Assembly: GCF_009856825.1 (NCBI RefSeq)
Contig: NZ_WVTD01000004.1
Span: 248,001-312,000 of the forward strand
DNA length: 64,000 nt
DNA from: Novosphingobium silvae
GTDB taxonomy: Bacteria > Pseudomonadota > Alphaproteobacteria > Sphingomonadales > Sphingomonadaceae
Direction: 5' to 3'
Positions 18,061 through 28,824 of the stretch are shown here, piece by piece. The notes beneath the pieces were generated by a model. The model was not told the origin of the DNA and did no database searches. It was given only the letters and a program-made list of their open reading frames with translations. How positions within the stretch are numbered: the first letter of the stretch is position 1; every line of letters starts with the position of its first letter. Position numbers and translations under genes: made by a program.

Positions 18061-19523
18061 AACTTTCCTCGATCTGCGCAGCGGCCGGAGTGGCCGTTCC
18101 CGGCCCGGGCTCCGACGCCAACGTGACCGGCTTCGCAATCGACAACCGCAAGGTTGCGCCGGGCACCGTCTTCGGCGCCTTTCGCGGCTCCCGCTTCAAT
18201 GGCGAGGATTTCATCGCTGCCGCCGTGGAGGCCGGAGCGGTCGCCGTCGTCGCTCATCCCGACGCGAAGGTCGAAGGCGCGATCCACTTCGCCGACGAGG
18301 AGCCGCGCCGCCTGTTCGCGCGTCTCGCCGCGCCATTCTTCTCGCCTGTGCCGCCGACGCTCGTAGCCGTCACCGGAACCAACGGCAAGACATCGACCGT
18401 CGAGCTGACCCGACAGCTCTGGCGGATGGCCGGAGAGCGGGCAGCCTCCATCGGGACGCTGGGCGTGACGACGGGCAACGAAACCGTCTCAACCGGCCTC
18501 ACGACGCCGGACATCGCGACGTTCCTGGCCAATCTCTCCGGGCTGGCCCGCGAAGGCGTGACGCACGTCGCTTATGAGGCGTCGAGCCACGGGCTGTCGC
18601 AGTTCCGGATCGAGGGACCACGCGTGTCCGCTGGAGCCTTCACCAATCTCAGCCGCGACCACCTCGACTATCACGAGACGATGGACGCGTACTTCGCCGC
18701 CAAGATGCGCCTGTTCGACGAAGTCGTGTCCGATGGCGGCACGGCAGTCGTCTGGGCGGACGATGCCTGGTCGGATAAGGCCATCGAGCATGTATCCGCG
18801 CGTGGGCTCAAGGCTTTCACCGTGGGAACGCGGGGGAGCGATCTCCACCTCCTGAGCCGAACGCCGGGCAGCCTCGGCCAGAAGCTCGAGATCGAGCACG
18901 CCGGGCGGACCTGCGTGATCGACCTGCCGCTGATCGGCGCCTACCAGGCCGCGAACGCGCTGGTCGCGGCGGGTCTGGTCCTCGCGACCGGCGGTGACCC
19001 GGGCGCGACGTTCGATGCGATGAAGCGCCTTGTTACCGTGCGCGGCCGCATCGAGCGGGCAGGGCTCACCGGGTCGGGAGCGCCGATCTACGTCGATTAC
19101 GCCCATACGCCCGATGCTCTGACGGCCGCAGTCGCGGCGCTGCGCCCGCATGTGGCGGGCCGTCTGATCGTGGTGTTCGGTGCGGGCGGCGACCGGGACC
19201 AGGGCAAGCGGCCCGAGATGGGCCGCGTGGCGAGCGAGGGGGCAGACCTCGCGATCGTCACGGACGACAATCCACGCGGCGAGGATCCGGCCGCCATCCG
19301 CGCCATGATCCTGGCGGGCATGGCACCGGGCGCGCGCGAGGTGGGGGATCGCAGGGAGGCGATCGGCGCCGCGATCGCGGCGGCAGCGGAAGGGGACGTA
19401 GTCCTCATTGCAGGCAAGGGGCACGAACAGGGGCAGATCATCGGCAGGGGCGAGAACGTGCGCATCCTGCCATTCGACGACGTCACCGTGGCCAGGGAAA
19501 TGGCTGGCACGCTGGGAAGGTAG
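18057..19523 (+). CDS. murE: UDP-N-acetylmuramoyl-tripeptide synthetase MurE
   Basis: 488 residues. Mur ligase with ATP loop TGTNGKTS, TTPD and VAYEASSHGL segments, DHLDYHETM and the C-terminal domain containing VTDDNPRGEDP. The DNPR sequence is the meso-diaminopimelate-specificity motif, so it should add m-DAP to UDP-MurNAc-L-Ala-D-Glu. Followed by murF after 6 bp. The ATG overlaps the ftsI stop. Confidence 0.95.
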   Translation: MKLSSICAAAGVAVPGPGSDANVTGFAIDNRKVAPGTVFGAFRGSRFNGEDFIAAAVEAGAVAVVAHPDAKVEGAIHFADEEPRRLFARLAAPFFSPVPPTLVAVTGTNGKTSTVELTRQLWRMAGERAASIGTLGVTTGNETVSTGLTTPDIATFLANLSGLAREGVTHVAYEASSHGLSQFRIEGPRVSAGAFTNLSRDHLDYHETMDAYFAAKMRLFDEVVSDGGTAVVWADDAWSDKAIEHVSARGLKAFTVGTRGSDLHLLSRTPGSLGQKLEIEHAGRTCVIDLPLIGAYQAANALVAAGLVLATGGDPGATFDAMKRLVTVRGRIERAGLTGSGAPIYVDYAHTPDALTAAVAALRPHVAGRLIVVFGAGGDRDQGKRPEMGRVASEGADLAIVTDDNPRGEDPAAIRAMILAGMAPGAREVGDRREAIGAAIAAAAEGDVVLIAGKGHEQGQIIGRGENVRILPFDDVTVAREMAGTLGR

Positions 19524-19529
19524 AGACGC

Positions 19530-21011
19530 ATGGTAGCTGTTGCCCGGATCCTCGATTGGCCGCTCGACCCCGCCGAGGACAACCAGCAGGTCCTTTGGAA
19601 TTCGATCTCCATCGCCCGTGCCGTTAAAGGCGTCGCCAGCGAGGACTTCACGGTCTCCGGTGTCGAGATCGACAGCCGTGACGTCCAGCCGGGCGACCTC
19701 TTCTTCGCGCTCAAGGGCGAGGCGATGGATGGGCATCGTTTCGTGGAAATGGCTTTCGCGAAAGGCGCGGCCGCCGTCGTGGTGGACCGCCCCGTGGACG
19801 GGCCACACATTCTCGTCGCCGACACCATGGATGCGCTCGAGAAATTGGGTGCCGCCGCTCGTCTGCGCGCCCGGGGGCCGGTCGTCGGCGTGACGGGATC
19901 GGTCGGCAAGACCGGCGTCAAGGAGATGATCTTCGCGGCGCTCGACCGTGCCAGCAGGGGCGATGCCCATCGCTCGGTCAAGAGCTACAACAACCACGTC
20001 GGCGTACCGCTAAGCCTTGCGCGCATGCCGGGGCGGGCCCGCTTCGGCGTGTTCGAGATGGGCATGAACCACGCGGGCGAGATCGCCGCGCTGACCCGCC
20101 AGGTCCGCCCGCATGTGGCCGTCATCACCACGATAGCACCCGCGCACATCGAGATGCTCGGCTCCATAGAGGCGATCGCGGCTGCGAAAGCCGAGATATT
20201 CCAGGGCCTCGAGGAAGGCGGAACGGCGATCATCCCGATAGACAGCCCCTATTACGGCGTGCTCCATGCAGCGGCGCTGGCGTGCGGGGCACAGGTCGTC
20301 TCGTTCGGCAAGGCGGCCGATGCTGACGTGCGCCTGCTCGATACGGTTCCCGCGATCGGCGGTGGCTCCCTCGTGACCGTCGACATGGGAGATCGGCGGG
20401 TGTGCTACACCGTTGCTGCGCCGGGCGAGCATCAGGTCGTCAACTCGCTCGCGGTGATGGCAGCGGTCAGAGCAGTTAACGGCGATCTGGGCGCTGCAGG
20501 CGTGGCGCTTGCCGAGATGGGCGGAATGGCCGGCCGCGGCGCGCGCATCGAGATCGACGTCGAAGGCGGAGAGCCGGATGACCTCGGTCGCCGCAAGGCG
20601 CTGCTCATCGACGAGAGCTACAACGCCAATCCGGCATCGATGCGGGCGACGCTTGCGCAGCTCGGCCGCACGCCGGCACAGCGGCGCATCGCAGTTCTGG
20701 GCGCTATGAAGGAACTGGGCAGCCACGGACCCGACTATCACGCGGCGCTTGCTGCACCGATCCGCGACGTGCCTGTCGACTATGCGGTGCTCGTAGGCGA
20801 CGAGATGGCGGCACTCGCCGAGGAATTGGGGAAATCGCAAGGCGCCGAGCTTGGCAAACAGGTGCCCTTCGCGCATTGCCCAAGCGTGCGGGAAGCTGTC
20901 GAAACCTTGCGCGCCTTCGGGCTCCGGCGGGATGATGCGATCCTCGTCAAAGGCTCGAATTCGGTAGGTCTGGCAGCGCTCGTCGCGGCGCTCGGCAAGC
21001 AGGAAGGGTAG
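19530..21011 (+). CDS. murF: UDP-N-acetylmuramoyl-tripeptide--D-alanyl-D-alanine ligase MurF
   Basis: 493 residues. N-terminal Mur ligase catalytic-like domain ([20 protein letters not shown]), ATP loop [23 protein letters not shown], and a C-terminal domain with [13 protein letters not shown], all typical of MurF. It attaches D-Ala-D-Ala to the UDP-MurNAc-tripeptide. It sits 6 bp after murE and 17 bp before mraY. Confidence 0.95.
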   Translation: MVAVARILDWPLDPAEDNQQVLWNSISIARAVKGVASEDFTVSGVEIDSRDVQPGDLFFALKGEAMDGHRFVEMAFAKGAAAVVVDRPVDGPHILVADTMDALEKLGAAARLRARGPVVGVTGSVGKTGVKEMIFAALDRASRGDAHRSVKSYNNHVGVPLSLARMPGRARFGVFEMGMNHAGEIAALTRQVRPHVAVITTIAPAHIEMLGSIEAIAAAKAEIFQGLEEGGTAIIPIDSPYYGVLHAAALACGAQVVSFGKAADADVRLLDTVPAIGGGSLVTVDMGDRRVCYTVAAPGEHQVVNSLAVMAAVRAVNGDLGAAGVALAEMGGMAGRGARIEIDVEGGEPDDLGRRKALLIDESYNANPASMRATLAQLGRTPAQRRIAVLGAMKELGSHGPDYHAALAAPIRDVPVDYAVLVGDEMAALAEELGKSQGAELGKQVPFAHCPSVREAVETLRAFGLRRDDAILVKGSNSVGLAALVAALGKQEG

Positions 21012-21028
21012 GGGCGAAAGCCCGCAAG

Positions 21029-22099
21029 ATGCTGTATCTCATCGCAGACTGGTTCCAATACGAGGGACTTGCAAACCTCTTCCGCTACCAGACGTTCCGG
21101 TCGGGCGCGGCGCTGATGACGGCGCTGGTGATCGGCCTCATCATCGGCCCCAAGTTCATCAACATCCTGCGCGTCCGGCAGGGCAAGGGGCAACCCATCC
21201 GCGAGGATGGTCCGCAGAGCCACCTGGCCAAGCGCGGCACGCCCACGATGGGCGGACTGATGATCCTCACGTCGCTCGTCCTGACCATGCTGCTGTTCAT
21301 GGACGTGACGAACCCGTTCGTGTGGGCGTGCATCGCGGTGACCGTGGGCTTCGGTGCGATCGGTTTCCTCGACGACTACGACAAGGTGACCAAGCGCCAC
21401 CACGCGGGCCTTTCGAGCAAGCTGCGGCTTGCGCTGGAATTCGTGGTGGCCGGCATCGCCGCCTACATCATCGTCAGCCAGCTCAACACCAATCTCTACG
21501 TGCCGTTCCTGTCCGGGCGCTACATCCCGTTGGGGCCGTTCTACTACGTGTTCGCGGCGGTGGTGATCGTGGGCGCCGGTAACGCCGTGAACCTGACGGA
21601 CGGGCTGGACGGCCTTGCGACGATGCCGGTCATCATTGCGGCGGGCACTTTCGCCATCATCTGCTACCTTGCAGGGCGCGTGGACTATGCCGACTACCTG
21701 GGGATCCCGCATGTGCCGCGGGCAGGTGAGCTGGCGATCTTCTGCGCCGGAATTATGGGGGCGGGCCTCGCTTTCCTGTGGTTCAACGCACCGCCCGCCG
21801 CCGTGTTCATGGGCGACACCGGCAGTCTGGCACTCGGCGGAGCGCTCGGCTGCATCGCGGTGGCCGCACATCACGAGATCGTGCTTGCCATCGTCGGCGG
21901 CCTTTTCGTGCTTGAGGCTGCCTCGGTCATCATCCAGGTCTTCTGGTTCAAGCGCACCGGCCGCCGGGTCTTCCGCATGGCACCGATTCATCATCACTTC
22001 GAGCAGAAGGGCTGGCGCGAATCGACCGTGGTGATCCGCTTCTGGATCATCTCGATCGTGCTCGCGGTGATCGGCCTTTCGACGCTGAAGCTGCGATGA
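21029..22099 (+). CDS. mraY: Phospho-N-acetylmuramoyl-pentapeptide transferase MraY
   Basis: 356 residues with about ten membrane segments. Family motifs: [18 protein letters not shown] (catalytic aspartates), [10 protein letters not shown] and the histidine-rich [13 protein letters not shown] loop. It transfers phospho-MurNAc-pentapeptide to undecaprenyl phosphate, giving lipid I. Inner membrane. Confidence 0.96.
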   Translation: MLYLIADWFQYEGLANLFRYQTFRSGAALMTALVIGLIIGPKFINILRVRQGKGQPIREDGPQSHLAKRGTPTMGGLMILTSLVLTMLLFMDVTNPFVWACIAVTVGFGAIGFLDDYDKVTKRHHAGLSSKLRLALEFVVAGIAAYIIVSQLNTNLYVPFLSGRYIPLGPFYYVFAAVVIVGAGNAVNLTDGLDGLATMPVIIAAGTFAIICYLAGRVDYADYLGIPHVPRAGELAIFCAGIMGAGLAFLWFNAPPAAVFMGDTGSLALGGALGCIAVAAHHEIVLAIVGGLFVLEAASVIIQVFWFKRTGRRVFRMAPIHHHFEQKGWRESTVVIRFWIISIVLAVIGLSTLKLR

Positions 22100-22112
22100 G
22101 GGGAACGGGCGC

Positions 22113-23465
22113 ATGATCGTCTCCCCCGTTTTCGCCGGCAAGCGCTATGCGGTTCTCGGCCTCGCCCGTTCGGGGCTGACGGCCGTCGCCACGCTGGTCG
22201 AAAGCGGGGCTCACGTAATGGCGTGGGACAGCCGCGACGAGGCGCGCCAGCAGCTGTGCGAATGGACGGACTGCGGCAAGGTCGAGCTTGCCGATCCGGT
22301 GACTGCCGACCTTTCGGGCTACGACGGCGTTGTCGTCTCGCCGGGGATCCCGCTGAACCGGCACCCAATCGCCGAGGCGGCCGCCCGGGCCGCCGTTCCG
22401 GTGATCGGTGATATCGAGCTTTTCGCCCTCGCCCGCGCAGACCTGCCTGCCCACCGCGTGGTGGGGATCACCGGCACAAACGGCAAGTCCACCACGACCT
22501 CGCTGGTCCAGCACTTGCTGGAATGCGCCGAGGTGCCATCGCGCGTGGGCGGCAACATCGGTGTGCCGGTGCTTGGGACGGATCCGCTGCCCGCAGGCGG
22601 GGTCTACGTGCTCGAACTCTCCAGCTACCAGATCGACCTCACGCGCAGCCTAGACTGCGAGGTGGCCGCGCTGCTGAACATCACTCCGGACCATCTCGAC
22701 AGGTACGACGGGTTCGAGGCCTATGCCGCCTCAAAGGCCCGCCTGTTCGAGATGCAGACGCGCGGGCGTAGCGCGGTGTTTGGAATGGGGGACAAGGAAA
22801 CCCGCGCAATCGGCCATATCGAGGCGGCACGTCGCGCGCCCGGCCTCGTCCGCCTGGTAGACGGCGCGGACCTTGCCGGCATCCAGAAGGAATGGCCATC
22901 GTTGCAGGGCCCGCACAACCTGCAGAACGCTGCCGTGGCCGTGGCCATCGTCGAGGCGCTGGGGGTCCGGAAAGCCGCATGGCGCAAGGCGCTGCGCACT
23001 TTCAGTGGCCTGCCCCACCGCATGGAACGTGTGGCGGAAGCGAACGGCGTCACCTACATCAACGACAGCAAGGCCACCAATCCGGCTTCCACCGCCCCGG
23101 CCATCGCCGCGTTCCCGCCCGACCCCGAGCCGCGCATCCACTGGATCCTGGGCGGACTCCCCAAGGGGGACAATCTCGATGAGTGTGCGCCTCACTTCGG
23201 CAACATCGCTGCCGCCTACACGATCGGCGACGCGGGGCCGCGCTTTGCAGAGATCCTGGCGCCGCACATGCCGGTCCACAATTCCGAGATGATGGCCGAG
23301 GCGATCCGCGAAGCCATGGCTGCCGCCGGGCCGGGGGATGTCGTCATGCTGTCTCCCGCTTGCGCCAGCTTCGACCAGTTCCGCGACTACGAGGCGCGCG
23401 GCCAAGCCTTCCGCCAGATCGTCGAGGCCCTGCTCGCGCCCGATGAAGAAGAGGCGCGGCGCTGA
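22113..23465 (+). CDS. murD: UDP-N-acetylmuramoylalanine--D-glutamate ligase MurD
   Basis: 450 residues. Nucleotide-binding N-terminus (YAVLGLARSGLTA), ATP loop GITGTNGKSTTT, LELSSYQID, NITPDHLDRY, and a C-terminal domain with YINDSKATNP and LSPACASFDQF. It adds D-glutamate to UDP-MurNAc-L-Ala in the cytoplasm. The stop overlaps the ftsW start (TGATG). Confidence 0.95.
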   Translation: MIVSPVFAGKRYAVLGLARSGLTAVATLVESGAHVMAWDSRDEARQQLCEWTDCGKVELADPVTADLSGYDGVVVSPGIPLNRHPIAEAAARAAVPVIGDIELFALARADLPAHRVVGITGTNGKSTTTSLVQHLLECAEVPSRVGGNIGVPVLGTDPLPAGGVYVLELSSYQIDLTRSLDCEVAALLNITPDHLDRYDGFEAYAASKARLFEMQTRGRSAVFGMGDKETRAIGHIEAARRAPGLVRLVDGADLAGIQKEWPSLQGPHNLQNAAVAVAIVEALGVRKAAWRKALRTFSGLPHRMERVAEANGVTYINDSKATNPASTAPAIAAFPPDPEPRIHWILGGLPKGDNLDECAPHFGNIAAAYTIGDAGPRFAEILAPHMPVHNSEMMAEAIREAMAAAGPGDVVMLSPACASFDQFRDYEARGQAFRQIVEALLAPDEEEARR

Positions 23466-24667
23466 TGGCGACCATAGCTCCAAACTCCTCCGCCTCGGCG
23501 GCCCAGCGCTACCACCGCAATCGCCGCGGCCAGCTTGCGATATGGTGGCAGGAGATTGATCGACCGACGCTGATCCTGGTCCTCGTGCTCATGGCGATCG
23601 GCGCCATCGCGGTGGCGGCAGGCTCTCCGGCGAGCGCCCGCCGCCTGTCGACATCGGCGGAGAAGCTGCAGCAACTGCACTTCTTCTACCTGCATATGCG
23701 CTGGCAGATTCTCGGTCTTGTCGCCATGTTCTGGGCCTCGACACGGACGAAGGACAGCGCGCGGCGCTTCGGCATCCTGCTTGCAGGGGCGATGCTGTTC
23801 GCGCTGGTGCTGGTGCCTATCGTCGGCTCGGAAGTGAACGGCGCCAAGCGCTGGCTGCGCTTCGGTATCTCGCTGCAGCCGTCGGAATTCCTGAAATGTG
23901 GGTTCCCTATCCTGCTGGCATGGATTCTCTCGTGGCGCGCGCGCGATCCGAAGCTGCCGGTCGTGGGCATCTGCTTCGCGCTCATGGGCGTGCTGGGCGC
24001 CCTCCTGATGCTCCAGCCGGACTTCGGTTCGACGATGCTGTTTTCCGGCGCGTTCCTGGTGCTGATCCTGCTCTCGGGCATCGATCTGAAGCGCATCGGC
24101 ATGTTTTTCGGCGCCGGCCTTCTCGGCCTCGTCCTGATGTACTTCACCTATGACAACGGACGGAACCGCATCGACAACTTCTTGTTCGGCGGCACTGCGT
24201 TCGACCAGGTGGACCTTGCCCAGCGCACGATCCTCAACGGCGGCTGGACCGGGCTCGGTTTCTGGATGGGCACTCGCAAGATGGCCCTGCCCGAAGCGCA
24301 TACCGACTACATCTTCTCCGTCATCGGGGAGGAATTCGGCCTTTTTGCCTGCATGGTCATCGTGGTGCTGTACCTCGCCATCCTCGCCCGCGTGATCCTG
24401 CGCCTGGTAGAGGAGGAGGACCTGTTCACGGTGCTTGCCGCCTCGGGCTTTGCCGCGCAGTTCGGCGGGCAGGCGTTCATCAACATCCTCGTCAACCTGC
24501 AGCTGTTCCCGTCCAAGGGCATGACCCTGCCGCTGATCAGCTACGGCGGTTCGTCCACGGTGGCGATGTGCCTTTCCATGGGCCTGCTGCTCGCCGTCAC
24601 CCGGCGTAATCCCTTCATCAAGCGCGAGAAGTTTTCCCTGCGCGCTCTCGGAGACATTCACCAATGA
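23465..24667 (+). CDS. ftsW: Septal peptidoglycan glycosyltransferase FtsW
   Basis: 400 residues, SEDS family with about ten membrane segments. Seen: the GAKRWLRFGISLQPSEFLK region, LLMLQPDFGSTML, a large periplasmic loop and PEAHTDYIFSVIGEEFG, followed by GMTLPLISYGGSS near the C-terminus. The conserved SEDS aspartate is in QPDFG. It polymerises septal glycan with FtsI. Coupled to murD and murG by overlaps. Confidence 0.95.
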   Translation: MATIAPNSSASAAQRYHRNRRGQLAIWWQEIDRPTLILVLVLMAIGAIAVAAGSPASARRLSTSAEKLQQLHFFYLHMRWQILGLVAMFWASTRTKDSARRFGILLAGAMLFALVLVPIVGSEVNGAKRWLRFGISLQPSEFLKCGFPILLAWILSWRARDPKLPVVGICFALMGVLGALLMLQPDFGSTMLFSGAFLVLILLSGIDLKRIGMFFGAGLLGLVLMYFTYDNGRNRIDNFLFGGTAFDQVDLAQRTILNGGWTGLGFWMGTRKMALPEAHTDYIFSVIGEEFGLFACMVIVVLYLAILARVILRLVEEEDLFTVLAASGFAAQFGGQAFINILVNLQLFPSKGMTLPLISYGGSSTVAMCLSMGLLLAVTRRNPFIKREKFSLRALGDIHQ

Positions 24668-25923
24668 GCCCGGTTTCCCGCCACTATGTCCTTGCCGCGG
24701 GCGGGACCGGCGGACACCTCATTCCCGCATTCGCGCTAGCCGCCGAACTGAACGCGCGCGGGCACCATGTCGCGCTGGTCACGGACGAGCGCGGGGCGGC
24801 CATTCCCGGCAAGCCTGATTACCTCCCCGCCCACGTGCTGCCGCCCGGCCGCATCGCAGGCAGGAACCCGCTAGGATGGCTGAAAGGCGCGAAAGGCGTT
24901 CTCGACGGTCGGCGCATGGCGCTGCGCCTTTTCGAGACGTTCCGGCCGACTGCAGTGGTCGGGTTCGGCGGCTATCCGGCTTTGCCGACACTGCTTGCCG
25001 CCCGCACCGCCGGGTTGCCCACGATCCTGCACGAGCAGAATTCGGTGCTTGGCCGCGTCAACCGCTACTTCGCCAAGTCGGTGAGCGCGATCGCGACTTC
25101 GGCCGAGAAGACCGAGAAGCTCGATCCCGCGCTCGCGTCCAAGGTCACTCTCGTCGGCAACCCCGTGCGCGAAGAGGTATTGCGTCTTCGCGAGCAGTCG
25201 TTCCCCGAATTCACCGAGGACAGCCTGCTGCGCATCCTCGTCACCGGAGGCAGCCAGGGCGCGCGCGTCCTGTCGGACGTGGTGCCCGATGGGCTCGCGA
25301 TGCTGCCGCCTGCGCTGCGCTCGCGACTGCAGGTGATCCAGCAATCGCGTCCCGAGGACATCGACCGCGTTCGCGAGCGTTATGCCCAGCACGGCATCCC
25401 GGCAGAGCTTGCAACCTACTTCGAAGACATGGCCGAGCGCCTTGCAGGCGCACACCTCTTCATCGGTCGCTCGGGCGCCTCGACGATCGCCGAACTGACC
25501 GCGGTCGGCCGCCCGGCGATCCTGATTCCGCTACCTTACGCGACGGATGACCACCAGAGCGTGAACGCGCGCGAGATGGTGGCCGGCGGCGGGGCCCGCG
25601 TGATCCGCCAGCCTGCGATCACGACCGAGGACCCGGAGGCCTACAAGGGCGACCGGCGCAATGCGCTGCTCAGCGAACAGGCCGAGGTCCACCAGAAGAT
25701 GGCGAAGGACCTGTGTCTTCAGATCCAGGCGATCGCCCAGCATCCAGAGACGCTGGCCAATGCGGCTCATGCTTCGTGGAACTGCGGTTATCCCAATGCC
25801 GCGCGCGATCTTGCCGATCTGGTGGAGAGTTTCGGCGCCGCTCCGATCATGGACGTGATCCGCATGGAGAAAGCCGGTGCAGCCAAGGGCGGCGAGGCAT
25901 TGGCAGTGGAGCCTGCGAAGTGA
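24664..25923 (+). CDS. murG: UDP-N-acetylglucosamine--lipid II transferase MurG
   Basis: 419 residues, GT28 family. N-terminal [16 protein letters not shown], central [14 protein letters not shown] and the UDP-GlcNAc site [26 protein letters not shown]. It converts lipid I to lipid II on the inner face of the membrane. It is about 50-60 residues longer than E. coli MurG. The extra length is at the C-terminus, after the usual domain end, and contains [16 protein letters not shown] plus an alanine/lysine-rich tail. Starts and ends in 4-base overlaps with ftsW and murC. Confidence 0.95.
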   Translation: MSPVSRHYVLAAGGTGGHLIPAFALAAELNARGHHVALVTDERGAAIPGKPDYLPAHVLPPGRIAGRNPLGWLKGAKGVLDGRRMALRLFETFRPTAVVGFGGYPALPTLLAARTAGLPTILHEQNSVLGRVNRYFAKSVSAIATSAEKTEKLDPALASKVTLVGNPVREEVLRLREQSFPEFTEDSLLRILVTGGSQGARVLSDVVPDGLAMLPPALRSRLQVIQQSRPEDIDRVRERYAQHGIPAELATYFEDMAERLAGAHLFIGRSGASTIAELTAVGRPAILIPLPYATDDHQSVNAREMVAGGGARVIRQPAITTEDPEAYKGDRRNALLSEQAEVHQKMAKDLCLQIQAIAQHPETLANAAHASWNCGYPNAARDLADLVESFGAAPIMDVIRMEKAGAAKGGEALAVEPAK

Positions 25924-27341
25924 AGGGCGTCGGCACGGAAATCGGCACGATCCACTTTGTGGGCATCGGCGGGATCGGTATGTCCGGCATTGCGGAAGTG
26001 ATGCACAACCTGGGCTACTCTGTGCAGGGCTCGGACATCGCCGAGGGATACGTTGTCGAAGGCCTGCGGGCACGCGGCATCAAGGTCATGATCGGCCATG
26101 CGGCGCAGAACGTCGAAGGCGCTGCGGTAGTCGTCACTTCCACGGCGGTGAAGCGCGACAACCCGGAAGTGGTCTACGCGCTGGAGCACCGGATTCCGGT
26201 GGTTCGCCGCGCAGAGATGCTGGCGGAATTGATGCGCCTCAAGAACACCGTGGCGGTCGCGGGCACGCACGGTAAGACCACGACGACCTCGATGGTGGCC
26301 GCTCTCCTCGATGCGGGCGGGGTGGACCCAACGGTCATCAACGGCGGCATCATCAACTCCTACGGCTCCAATGCCCGGCTCGGCGCGTCGGACTGGATGG
26401 TGGTGGAAGCGGACGAGAGCGACGGCTCCTTCCTGCGGCTCGACGGTACGATCGCCATCGTCACCAACATCGATCCCGAGCACCTCGATCACTACGGCTC
26501 GTTCGATCGCATCAAGGATTCATTCGTCGAGTTCATCGAGAACGTGCCCTTCTATGGCGCGGCCCTGCTGTGCATCGACCACCCGGAAGTGCAGGCGATC
26601 ATCCCCAAGGTGCGCGATCGCCGCGTGGTGACTTACGGCTTTTCCGCGCAGGCGGACATTCGCGGCGAGAACGTGACGCCGATCCCCGGCGGCAACCGCT
26701 TCGACGTGGCGCTACGCCAGCGGGACGGCTCCTTCCGCCGGATCGAGGGCATCGAACTGCCGATGCCGGGCCGCCACAACGTCCAGAACGCCTTGGCTGC
26801 CGTTGGCGTCGCGGCGGAGATGGGCTGCTCGGATTCGTGCATCCAGACCGGCTTCTCCAAGTTCGGGGGCGTCAAGCGTCGCTTCACGAACGTGGGCGAA
26901 CTGCCGGTAGGTGACGGCCTCGTCACGGTGATCGACGATTACGGCCACCACCCGGTCGAGATCCGCGCCGTGCTTGCGGCCGCGCGCGAAGGTGTGAAAG
27001 GCCGCGTCATCGCCGTCGTCCAGCCGCACCGCTATACGCGCCTGCGCGATCACATGGAGGAATTCCAGGCGGCCTTCAACGACGCCGATGTGGTCTATGC
27101 CGCACCCGTCTATGCGGCGGGCGAGCAGCCGATCAAGGGCGTGGACAGCGCCGCGATGGTGGAGGGCATGAAGGCGCGGGGCCACCGCTCGGCGCAGATC
27201 GTCGCGGGACCCGATGCGCTTGCCGATGCGCTGGCAGGCACGGTCCTGCCCGGCGACATGGTCGTGTGCCTTGGCGCCGGTGACATCACCAAGTGGGCGG
27301 CCGGGCTTGCACAGGCCATTTCAGCGCGGAGGGAAGGGTGA
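25920..27341 (+). CDS. murC: UDP-N-acetylmuramate--L-alanine ligase MurC
   Basis: 473 residues from GTG 25920, which overlaps the murG stop (GTGA). Seen: the Rossmann-type [18 protein letters not shown] loop [22 protein letters not shown] and [10 protein letters not shown]. It adds the first L-alanine to UDP-MurNAc. The same frame is open upstream to 25713 inside murG, but that part is not conserved and the GTG fits the family start. Confidence 0.95.
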   Translation: MKGVGTEIGTIHFVGIGGIGMSGIAEVMHNLGYSVQGSDIAEGYVVEGLRARGIKVMIGHAAQNVEGAAVVVTSTAVKRDNPEVVYALEHRIPVVRRAEMLAELMRLKNTVAVAGTHGKTTTTSMVAALLDAGGVDPTVINGGIINSYGSNARLGASDWMVVEADESDGSFLRLDGTIAIVTNIDPEHLDHYGSFDRIKDSFVEFIENVPFYGAALLCIDHPEVQAIIPKVRDRRVVTYGFSAQADIRGENVTPIPGGNRFDVALRQRDGSFRRIEGIELPMPGRHNVQNALAAVGVAAEMGCSDSCIQTGFSKFGGVKRRFTNVGELPVGDGLVTVIDDYGHHPVEIRAVLAAAREGVKGRVIAVVQPHRYTRLRDHMEEFQAAFNDADVVYAAPVYAAGEQPIKGVDSAAMVEGMKARGHRSAQIVAGPDALADALAGTVLPGDMVVCLGAGDITKWAAGLAQAISARREG

Positions 27342-28243
27342 GCGAGGCCCCCAGCCTTCCTCAGGTTCGCGGCAAGCTGACACCCGATGCGCCGCTGGCT
27401 CCGCTCGTTTGGTTCAAGGCAGGGGGGCACGCGCAGTGGCTGTTCGAGCCTCGCGACCTGGCCGACCTGCAGGACTTCCTGCGCGGGCTCGATCCGGCCG
27501 TGCCCGTCATGGCGCTGGGGCTTGGCTCCAACATGATCGTGCGCGACGGCGGTGTTCCGGGCGTCGTCGTGCGCTTGGGGAAAGCTTTCGCTGCAGTCTC
27601 GGCCGATGGAGTAACGCTTGAATGCGGCGGTGGAGCGAGCGGCATTCTCGTCTCCTCCACCGCTCGCAATGCGGGTATTGCCGGAGTGGAGTTCCTGCGC
27701 TCCATCCCGGGCACGGTGGGCGGTTTCGTTCGCATGAACGGGGGTGCCTATGGCGGCGAAGTCAGCGATATTCTGCTGGACTGCGACGTGGTCCTGCGGT
27801 CCGGCGAAAGGGTCACGCTCGGCAATGCGCAGCTTGGCTATACCTATCGCCATTCCGAACTTCCGGCAGATGCCGTCGTGGTGTCGGCGCGCTTCAAGGG
27901 GCGCGCTGGACAGCCGGCAGCGATCCAGGCCGAGATGGACCGCATCTCCGCCGCGCGGGAGGTGAGCCAGCCTCTGCGTTCGAAAACCGGCGGCTCCACC
28001 TTCAAGAACCCGGACGGCCACAAGGCCTGGCAGCTCGTGGATGAAGCGGGATGCCGGGGCCTCTCCATCGGCGGCGCGCAGGTGAGCGAGAAGCACACCA
28101 ACTTCCTCCTCAACACCGGTAACGCTACAAGCACCGAGATCGAGGATCTGGGGGATGAAGTGCGTCGCCGAGTCCGGGAAAAGTCGGGCGTCGAACTGGA
28201 ATGGGAAATCCAGCGCGTGGGGCAAAAGGCGGCGGCGCCATGA
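27338..28243 (+). CDS. murB: UDP-N-acetylenolpyruvoylglucosamine reductase MurB
   Basis: 301 residues from GTG 27338, overlapping the murC stop. FAD-binding motifs: [12 protein letters not shown] and [24 protein letters not shown] (here SIPGTVGG), then type I/II features STFKNP and a C-terminal glutamate region (EKHTNFLLN). It reduces UDP-GlcNAc-enolpyruvate to UDP-MurNAc with NADPH. The stop overlaps the ATG of the DUF4262 gene. Confidence 0.95.
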   Translation: MSEAPSLPQVRGKLTPDAPLAPLVWFKAGGHAQWLFEPRDLADLQDFLRGLDPAVPVMALGLGSNMIVRDGGVPGVVVRLGKAFAAVSADGVTLECGGGASGILVSSTARNAGIAGVEFLRSIPGTVGGFVRMNGGAYGGEVSDILLDCDVVLRSGERVTLGNAQLGYTYRHSELPADAVVVSARFKGRAGQPAAIQAEMDRISAAREVSQPLRSKTGGSTFKNPDGHKAWQLVDEAGCRGLSIGGAQVSEKHTNFLLNTGNATSTEIEDLGDEVRRRVREKSGVELEWEIQRVGQKAAAP

Positions 28244-28824
28244 CTGAGGCCGACTGGGACGTTTCCGGCTACGAGCAGCAGATCCTCGACAATGTCGAGG
28301 AGTTCGGCTGCCACATCACCGTGGTCTCCCCTCCCGGAGAGGATGGAGATGACGACGATTTCGACGACGACGATCTGGATGACCACGACGGCTTCGGTGC
28401 AGACTTCGAGGATGAGGAAGAGCCTTCGAAGGAGCGCTTCGCCTACTCGGTCGGGTTCACCCGGACGGTGAAGCAGCCTGAACTGATCGTTTTCGGCTTT
28501 TCGACCGAACTTTCGGCGGCCGTCATCAACGGCGTCCTCGACATGTGCCGGGAAGGGCTCGTGCTCGAGGACTGGAAGGAGATCGACGGTCTTCTCAAGG
28601 GCCATCGCTGCGTCCTTCGCGAAGTCGAACGCGATTGCATCGTTCCCTACTACTTCAATTCCGCCATGTGGTTCGCGGAGGAGGAGATGGGGCACGAACT
28701 CACCCGCGCCATGCAACTGGTCTGGCCCGGGGTCGAGGATGGCCTCTTCCCCTGGGACAAGGGTTGCTCCGAGATGGTCCGCGACCTGCAAACCCCGCTT
28801 TATAGAACGAGTCTGAATTCATGA
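28240..28824 (+). CDS. DUF4262-domain protein inserted in the dcw cluster
   Basis: 194 residues. Resembles DUF4262: YEQQILDNVEEFGCHITVV at the N-terminus, FAYSVGFTRT and ELIVFGFS, followed by LVLEDWKEI and PYYFNSAMWF. A run of aspartates and glutamates (about residues 34-62) splits the domain and is probably a flexible loop. The function of the family is unknown. The gene overlaps both murB and ddl by four bases, so it is translated as part of the wall-synthesis operon. It is not part of the standard dcw set. No signal peptide; cytoplasmic. Confidence 0.75.
   Translation: MTEADWDVSGYEQQILDNVEEFGCHITVVSPPGEDGDDDDFDDDDLDDHDGFGADFEDEEEPSKERFAYSVGFTRTVKQPELIVFGFSTELSAAVINGVLDMCREGLVLEDWKEIDGLLKGHRCVLREVERDCIVPYYFNSAMWFAEEEMGHELTRAMQLVWPGVEDGLFPWDKGCSEMVRDLQTPLYRTSLNS

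Noticed and set aside
25713..25919. N-terminal extension of MurC
   Set aside because: Lies inside murG and is not conserved; GTG 25920 overlapping the murG stop fits the family.
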